The position numbers and the translations under genes are program-made. Positions 45,901 through 51,746 of a DNA stretch of 51,746 bases are shown here, piece by piece. The stretch spans positions 1,999 through 53,744 of the forward strand of contig JBBBWG010031753.1 in NCBI GenBank assembly GCA_037176905.1, given 5' to 3'. The notes under the pieces are model-generated. The model ran no database searches and had not been told where the DNA came from. It saw only the letters and a list, made by a program, of their open reading frames with translations. The stretch comes from Azolla pinnata. Taxonomy: Eukaryota > Streptophyta > Polypodiopsida > Salviniales > Salviniaceae. Position 1 is the stretch's first letter. The number at the start of each line of letters is the position of its first letter.

Positions 45901-48900
45901 CATATTTAGCATTCAGGGAATTTTTATTATTGGCATCAGTCTTTTCCTGCAAATTAATATCGTCCACTGAAGGTCTAATGATCTCTATCTCATGAGACTG
46001 TATATCTCTCAATGTTGACATAACACCCAATTTTTTATCAGTTGAGAGAAGGTTGGGCTCAGGTAGATGATGGGAATTTGAACCAGTAGAGACCATTCTC
46101 CCAACTAGTTGAGACTCTCGTTCTGGGACTACCATCATCCCATCAAAATTTAACTTAGAACCATTCTCTCTAGTTTTAACCTGTTCAGATTCTGAATCTC
46201 GAAGGCGTTTTGAGTGAGGAGTTTTGTCTTTTTTGTCATCTCGGTCCCGCTTTTTACTTGATTTTTCAGAGTCGCGTTCAGGACTAGTTCGCTGGAGGAG
46301 AGACGAATTGTTCTTCAGGCCAACCGCCAAACTTCTCTCTGAGATCGTCTTCATCTCCTCAGAAATGACATCTTTGGAGCGTCTTCCCTTCTCCTTTGGC
46401 CATCCTTTCTCTTGACTACATCGATCATCTTCATTATTCACATTCAACTTCCTTCCCCTCTCCCCTTCAGGAAGAGTTTTCCTATTATGCTCTTTAGCTC
46501 TACCTCTACTTGAATATCTGTCTTCTTTGCTTGTCCTATCTGTGTCCTTCAATCTATCACTGCTTCGCCCTTCTTGTCGTTCAGAACGTTTTGTGTGCCA
46601 ATTGCATCTATCCCTGTATTTAGAGTGATAATTAATATCCTCTTCATATATATTGCCGGTTTCATTATCATATCTGGAATGATGGTGCTTGCTATCTCTT
46701 TCATGGACCACATCAATAGAGGATAATTGCTTTTGATATCGCTTTCTTGACCCTCTCTCTTCATCCTCGAAGTCCATACTCCTATGGTTGGATTCTCTAC
46801 TAGAAAGACGATGAGAACCCATCGATGCACTTTTAGTTAAAGATTCTACACGTCTTGAATGATTTGTACTGCGAGATGGGCTTGATCTATGTGTTGATAC
46901 ATTTCTTCCTTTCTCAGAAGTCTGGCTATGACTTGTCTCAGATTTCCCATTTGTAGGTATATTTACATTTGTTCCAGCATGCTGATCAAATGTTTGGGAA
47001 GAATCGAGTTTGGTACTAGCTCCAGCTCTTCCATCATTCTGAGAAGTATCAGGGTTGTTACAGACTATGACTTTTCCATCATTCTCGTCAGATTTTTGAT
47101 GAATATCAACTTTGTTGTTAGTTTTGGAACTTCTAGAGCTACAACAGAAGATTCCATACAGTGATTTGGTATCAATAACATCTGACTCCTCAATATCTCT
47201 GAGAAACCAATCTGACAGATGGTTTGGCACAACTTGGAGACATTCAGAGGAGACCAGATATAATTGCCCATCCAAGCTGGAGCTCGGTTCATTTCCCCAG
47301 GAAATCAAAGCTGCAAACGGAGTTCGAAAACTGTAGCTTACTACTGGTAATGGAGAAGACTTGGTCGGATCTATTCTTCCTTCAATCTGCAGTGAAAATA
47401 AACCAGACATCATGTTATCTGTTGCAAATAACACTAAATCATACAATTGTGACTGAAACCCCCGAGCATATCAACAGCATCCCAACCAAGGCATATCAGA
47501 AGCAGTAGACGGATCTTAATTAACAGATACGTAGTATGCCTTTTCAAATTCTCTTTAAATTTTCCTACTTTCCTCAGATGATCCATTTGTTTGATAATTC
47601 TTCAAATGTCCCAGAGTTGGAAACCCATAGGCACTTTCTATATGCTACTTGATACCTTTTCTTCAATAGTGACATACTTGGGGCAGTAAGCTAGAGCGAA
47701 AAAAGATGTTTGATCTTTTAAATAGATATACGATCTTAAGAAAATGAGGGCAGAAAGGAGCAATTTTCAAGTTACCATCAGATTAAAACCTTCTATCTCT
47801 TCGACGGAAGCATCAGTTGAGATTTTGAATTGTACAAGGGGCTCGGTCTTTCCATTGAGCATTAAGGTTCTCTGTAATCTGTAATATACAAAGACGTAAC
47901 AAAAAGGGTCAGTGCATTCCACTGCAGGTTAAGTTGCTCTGTAATGTATACCATAAAATTGTAAATCTATGAAGCACTGATGCAAGCAAAAACTTCTCTG
48001 CAATTAATCAGGGATTAACTCTGAAAATACCCTTGAGATTTTCTTAATCTCTAGAAACACCATTTGTCATTTCGTCCCTGCAATTACGCAGTGCATGCAT
48101 TCCTTTTGCTTTAATCATATGTTTTAATTTAGTGATTGCGTCCTCAAAAATCCTTCCCGTTTCTTTGTATCCATGGGCCTTGCATGCTATATAGAGTGTA
48201 TTCTGAGAAATATAGAAGAGGTCAAGGGTATTTTCAGAGTTCTTCCTACTTTTTCCATCTTTACATACTCCTCCAACTTCACATATTTCTGTATGGACAA
48301 TGATGTTGGAAGCTTCTTTAGCCTGGAATCAGCCTTGGTAATCATTCCTGGCCAGAAAGCATCCATATGTATGTGAACCGTCTTCAGACCTAGTGTTATA
48401 GATAGCTTTCCGTGCCAGAAAGGCAAGTTAAGGTCTGATTCTCTCTTCAAGTGAGGTCTCCTACTGCTCCCTAGTGCAAGACCAAACGTATCTATGTCTT
48501 TCAAGCTTTGATTAACCTTCACATCATTGTTGAGACATCCTCCTGAAAGAGATGATCCAATCTGATCACCACCTAGAGACAACCCGAATGAAGAAACACC
48601 TTTGTCAATCATTGCGTCAAGTTCTAAATTTGATATCTTATCAAAAGAGAAACTCCTTGCATTACTTTGATCCTCATCCCAAAGGGAAGATTCTTCGATC
48701 AAATCCTCGTTTTTCCTTTGTGAAGTGCTCGCATGATGATCTTCAATAAAATTATACGATAACCCAGGCTTATTTCCATGAATGTTTGCTCCATGGCCAG
48801 ATACTTCAGAGGGACTAGCGCCATTACTGTATTGCTTGATGCTCATTCCAAGAAGATCTGAGCTATGTCTTTCTCCTTCGCCAGAGAACTGTCTCTTATC

Positions 48901-50247
48901 CTGTTCAGTGTTTGTCTTTGGTAGTTTCAACTGTGATTGATTGGTTTGATTTAATGTGTGTCTTGGCAATGGATAAATAAGCTCAGTATCCATTTCTGTA
49001 CAGTGACGGCGGAGATGAACATTAACATCGTCAATATCATGTATTGTCTGCTGAGACTTGGTGCTAAGATCAGGATTTGATGTTCTACAGTTAATAGAGA
49101 GATCTTCCTTCATGGATCCGCCAAGGACTGCAGTAGAAGGAATGTCTGAAGACGACCGTTTAATCTGGTCAATGTGTTGAGCTTTCAAAGTCTTAGAGTG
49201 CCAATCAGAGTGCGAACTTGAGGCAAGAGATCTATCATTCGCCAATGTGCCAGATTGGGGAGGAACGGGAGAAGAGGCAGAAGGAACAGCAGGTCTAGAA
49301 TGGTCCAGCTCTGTGTCGAGGTTGGATGAGGAACGTTTCTGATCAACGAGAAGAAGCTCCAAGGCCGTTTCTTTATCATCAGGCAGAGCTTGCCTAGAGT
49401 TGGCGTTCCGTTCCGAGCTATGCTTTGAATGGATTCGGCCACCATCCCCCAGCGACATATTTTTTTCTTGACCAGAAACGGGAGAATCCGAGGAGTCGAC
49501 CTCAGGAAGGTGTTTGAGACTTGCAGAGCGTTTCTGTGGAGAAGGAAGGAGAAGGAGAAAGTCCACATCTGGCGAGATCCGTTCGTGCTTTTCAGCTGAA
49601 GGGGCGGCTTGCAGAAGCTTAGAGTTACCATCCGTGTACAGAAACCTATCGGTTTCCGTGGCTTCCTTGCCGGAGCCAGACACGGCTTCAGAATCTCCCA
49701 CTGCTGCAAGGTACACATTAGCGGAGTGTCTGGGCGGATCGAGCAGATTCATAACCGTTTTCTGGTCGTCCTCCTCACTCTGTTGTTCTTGATGAGACAT
49801 GGAGCGTCGATCAGCGATGATTAAATCCTCACGCTTCCGAAGGGAAAACGATGAAGAAACGGGTTCAGAAATCTTGAGACTTGCAGAGCGTTTCGGTGGA
49901 TATCTGATCAAACGCAAGGCCATTTCCTCTTCCTGGTCCTGTTCATCATTGTCCAAGCCAAGATCCTTACATACAGGTAGTGGCAGAGAATTGCTGGTGC
50001 AGGAGCTCCAATCAGCATCGCGAGCAAGGCCAGAGCTTGGATTAGCTGTGGCATTCTCGACGGTTCCCGCGCGCTCAGGACGAAGGCTTCTGTGCAGAAG
50101 CCGAGAAGCGGAGGGAGAACGGGGGAAGGGAATGGCGGTTTCGGCAGGAGCAGCTGCGGGAGAAATGGTGTCTGAAACGGGGACGGGATTCTCAAGCAGA
50201 AGCAGGCGGGGTGGCTCTGCAGAAGGTTCTTCGTTGAGGTCGAACAT
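42950..50247 (-). CDS. giant nuclear-type protein: EAR-like N-terminus, RS-like region, KH-like domain, four RRMs
   Basis: Five coding exons inferred: 50247-48265, 47871-47776, 47386-45670, 45591-45523 and 45444-42950. Phases agree, giving about 2119 residues; the first donor is the weakest call (GAGTAT|GTAAAG chosen; GAAAAA|GTAGGA also keeps frame). The N-terminus MFDLNEEP contains a DLN-type EAR-like motif in a long Ser-rich disordered region. Exon 3 starts IEGRIDPTKSSPLPVVSYSF and then runs through an R/S/K/E-rich stretch like splicing-factor RS domains. The last exon has a KH-like motif (KIKGDDGKNLERIQDLTG) and four repeats of U2AF65-RRM1 type: RNP2-like LCVINLP, LFLSELM, IYADRLP and VYVDRIP; RNP1-like KFCAYVEF, RGCAFVDL, KYCAFVVF and KLCAFVEV, each ending in a DVF/DAF-xG/N block. 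Role inferred: nuclear RNA binding or splicing. I do not recognise a named orthologue. Two separate genes (exon 1 versus the rest) remain possible. Confidence 0.78.
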
Positions 50248-50276
50248 GGCGATGGGGATGAAGATGAAAGAAAACG

Positions 50277-50640
50277 GGTCAGAAGCAAGAGCGGATTCGA
50301 ACTGCGGCGTACTGCGGAATGGAAACGGATCAGAAGCGAGAGCAGATTCGAACTGCGGCGTACTGCGGAAAGGAAAACGGATCAGAAGCGAGAGCAGATT
50401 GGAACAACGGCGTGCTGCGGAAAGGAAACGGATCAGAAGCGAGAGCAGATTCGAACAGCGGCGTACTGCGGAAAGGAAAACGGATCAGAAGCGAGAGCAG
50501 ATTCGAACAACGGCGTGCTGCGGAAAGGAAACGGATCAGAAGCGAGAGCAGATTCGAACTGCGGCGTACTGCCGAATGAGAAACGAATCGGAAGCGAGAG
50601 CAGATTCGAACTCCGGCGTACTGCGTAATGGAGATGGTGC
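50277..50640. repeat. seven tandem repeats, alternating 51 and 52 bp
   Basis: CAGAAGCGAGAGCAGATTCG starts at 50280, 50331, 50383, 50434, 50486, 50537 and (as CGGAAGC) 50589. Intervals are 51, 52, 51, 52, 51 and 52, so the array has a dimeric 103-bp structure with GGAAAC and GGAAAAC variants in turn. On the minus strand most units contain GTTCGAATC inside a near-palindrome GCAGTTCGAATCTGC. It begins about 30 bp upstream of the ATG of the multi-RRM gene, so it probably lies in the 5' leader. Confidence 0.93.
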
Positions 50641-51010
50641 CGCGACGAAGGTTCGATGAGGCGAGGCGTTACAGAAGAAATGTGGCAGATTGGTGTTGGC
50701 GGCGGCAACGAGGAAGAAGAAGAGGACGACGACGACGACGACGACGAGGGCACGAGGAGGAGCGATGCTTCAGAGACTCTGCCATAGAGCTCTGGACGCG
50801 AAACAAAGCAGGATCGGCGAAGCTCCCGAAGAAGCTGTCGTTTTGCAATGGCGAAGCTCCCGTCGGCGATGGCGAGCGAAGCTTGGAGAGGAACGGACTC
50901 GAAGAAGAGCAGAAGAAGGAGACGAACCAGACAAAGGCCCGGCGCTGCGGACGATGGAGGATCTGATCTGAAGGAGGAGGGGGCAGAGATTGGAGAAGCG
51001 ACCTCTCTTG

Positions 51011-51085
51011 GCGATGGCGGATTCAGATGGAGCTTCTGTGGCGATGGCAGATTCAGATCGAGCTTCTGTGGCTATGGCGGATCTC
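51011..51085. repeat. 30-bp tandem repeat, two and a half copies
   Basis: GCGATGGCGGATTCAGATGG at 51011, with copies at 51041 and 51071 (partial), each followed by AGCTTCTGTG in the complete units. On the minus strand it gives SAIATEA(R/P)SE repeats in a 126-codon frame (ATG at 51150, stop at 50770) upstream of the multi-RRM gene. Confidence 0.85.
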
Positions 51086-51090
51086 TGAGT

Positions 51091-51095
<5 letters not shown>

Positions 51096-51128
<33 letters not shown>
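51096..51128. repeat. (AG)n microsatellite
   Basis: About 14 uninterrupted GA dinucleotides in the upstream region of the multi-RRM gene. It reads CT on that gene's coding strand. Confidence 0.85.
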
Positions 51129-51130
<2 letters not shown>

Positions 51131-51164
51131 AAGAAGAGATAATATCTCATTTCCAATTGCCTAT

Positions 51165-51746
51165 TGTTTTTCCTTTTTCTTTTTTCTGTTTTCTTCTTTC
51201 TTCTTCTTTTTTTCTCTTCTTTCTTCTTGTCTTCTTTCTTCTTTCTTCCTCTTTTTCTTCTCTCTTCTTTCTTCTTTCTTCCTATTTTTCTTGTTTCTTT
51301 TCTCTTCTTCTTTCTCTTCTTATTTTCTCTTCTTATTTTTCTTCTTTTCTCTTTTTGTTTCCATTTTTCCTTTTCTTTTTCTTTTCCTTCTTTTTCTTTT
51401 TCTTTTTCTTTTTCTTCTTCATTTTCTTTTTCTTTTTCATTTTACATTTTCTTTTTCTTCTTCATTTTCATTTTCTTTTTCTTCTTCATTTTCATTTTCA
51501 TTTTCCGTTTCTTTTTATTTTTCTTTTTCTTTCTCTTTTTCTTTCTCTTTTTCTTTCTCTTTTTCTTTTTCTTTTTATTTTTCTTTTTCTTTTTCTTTTT
51601 CATTTTACATTTTCTTTTTCTTTTTCCTTTTCTTTTTCTTTTTCCTTTTCTTTTTCTTTTTCCTTTTCTTTTTCTTTTTCTTTTTCCTTTTCTTTTTCTT
51701 TTTCTTCTTCTTCGTCATTTTCTTTTTCTTTTTCATTTTACATTTT
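51165..51746. repeat. long pyrimidine tract (TTTTTC)n, open at the window end
   Basis: Almost 580 bp of T/C on the plus strand. It first has TTCTTC-type steps, then TTTTTC hexamers interrupted by CATTTTACATTTTC blocks near 51438, 51600 and the last bases of the window. Few purines break the tract. It continues beyond the window, so its full length is unknown. Confidence 0.9.

Noticed and set aside
50277-50640. B-box-like words suggesting tRNA genes.
   Set aside because: No A box, acceptor-stem pairing or anticodon arm surrounds them; they are repeat units, not tRNAs.
49799-50659. 286-codon plus-strand frame with RSESRFEQRR-type repeats.
   Set aside because: It is antisense to exon 1 of the multi-RRM gene and runs into the 51/52-bp repeat; the repeats alternate 51 and 52 bp, so a coding role in this frame is unlikely.
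50770-51150. 126-codon minus-strand frame (MRYYLFFSS..., with SAIATEA repeats) upstream of the multi-RRM gene.
   Set aside because: Possible uORF, but it is made of CT-run and 30-bp repeat sequence and no transcript start is known; not strong enough to call.

Overview
This window is nuclear DNA of a land plant. The genes have many short exons with GT/AG borders and AT-rich introns. Two long intronless PLS-class PPR genes are present, there is plant-type telomere-like DNA (TTTAGGG family), and the recognisable proteins (a mannan-synthesis-related O-fucosyltransferase-like protein and GMI1) are known from plants. Intronless, divergent PLS-type PPR genes would suit a seed-free vascular plant such as a lycophyte or fern, but nothing here proves the lineage.

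Layout. 1-1450 holds a stop-free GAA/GCA/AAATGC minisatellite and a CTTC run, then PPR gene 1 (1454-3238, +). A six-exon MSR-like gene follows (8328 down to 4362, -), with a probable leader intron and a 62-codon upstream ORF. 9.1-11.3 kb is gene-poor and contains a decayed LINE reverse-transcriptase relic. PPR gene 2 lies at 13713-11368 (-). Its upstream side is a 113-bp tandem array (about 14.04-15.31 kb) interrupted by a 100-N assembly gap. 15.3-18.9 kb is simple-sequence-rich upstream DNA ending in nine copies of CCATAGCC, often about 72 bp apart. It leads into an intronless gene (18915-20675, +) for an acidic, repeat-built protein with an N-myristoylation signal.

The second half is dominated by two large minus-strand genes. 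The first (38615 down to 21856) is a GMI1 homologue. I could place all 37 coding exons, and their phases agree to give a 1582-residue protein with an N-terminal GHKL ATPase and a C-terminal SMC-hinge-like region. It has a probable 1.9-kb leader intron and a 55-bp higher-order telomere-like repeat directly upstream. The second (50247 down to 42950) is reconstructed as five coding exons encoding about 2119 residues: an EAR-like N-terminus, an RS-like basic region, a KH-like domain and four tandem U2AF65-RRM1-like domains. I cannot give it a family name. Its leader side carries seven alternating 51/52-bp repeats, and the window ends in a long pyrimidine tract.

The genes do not form an operon-like unit. 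By theme they cover organelle RNA processing (two PPRs), cell-wall mannan (MSR), DNA repair or chromatin (GMI1), nuclear RNA binding (the RRM gene) and one membrane-anchored disordered protein. The most unusual material is the set of private tandem repeats that sit immediately upstream of five of the six genes.
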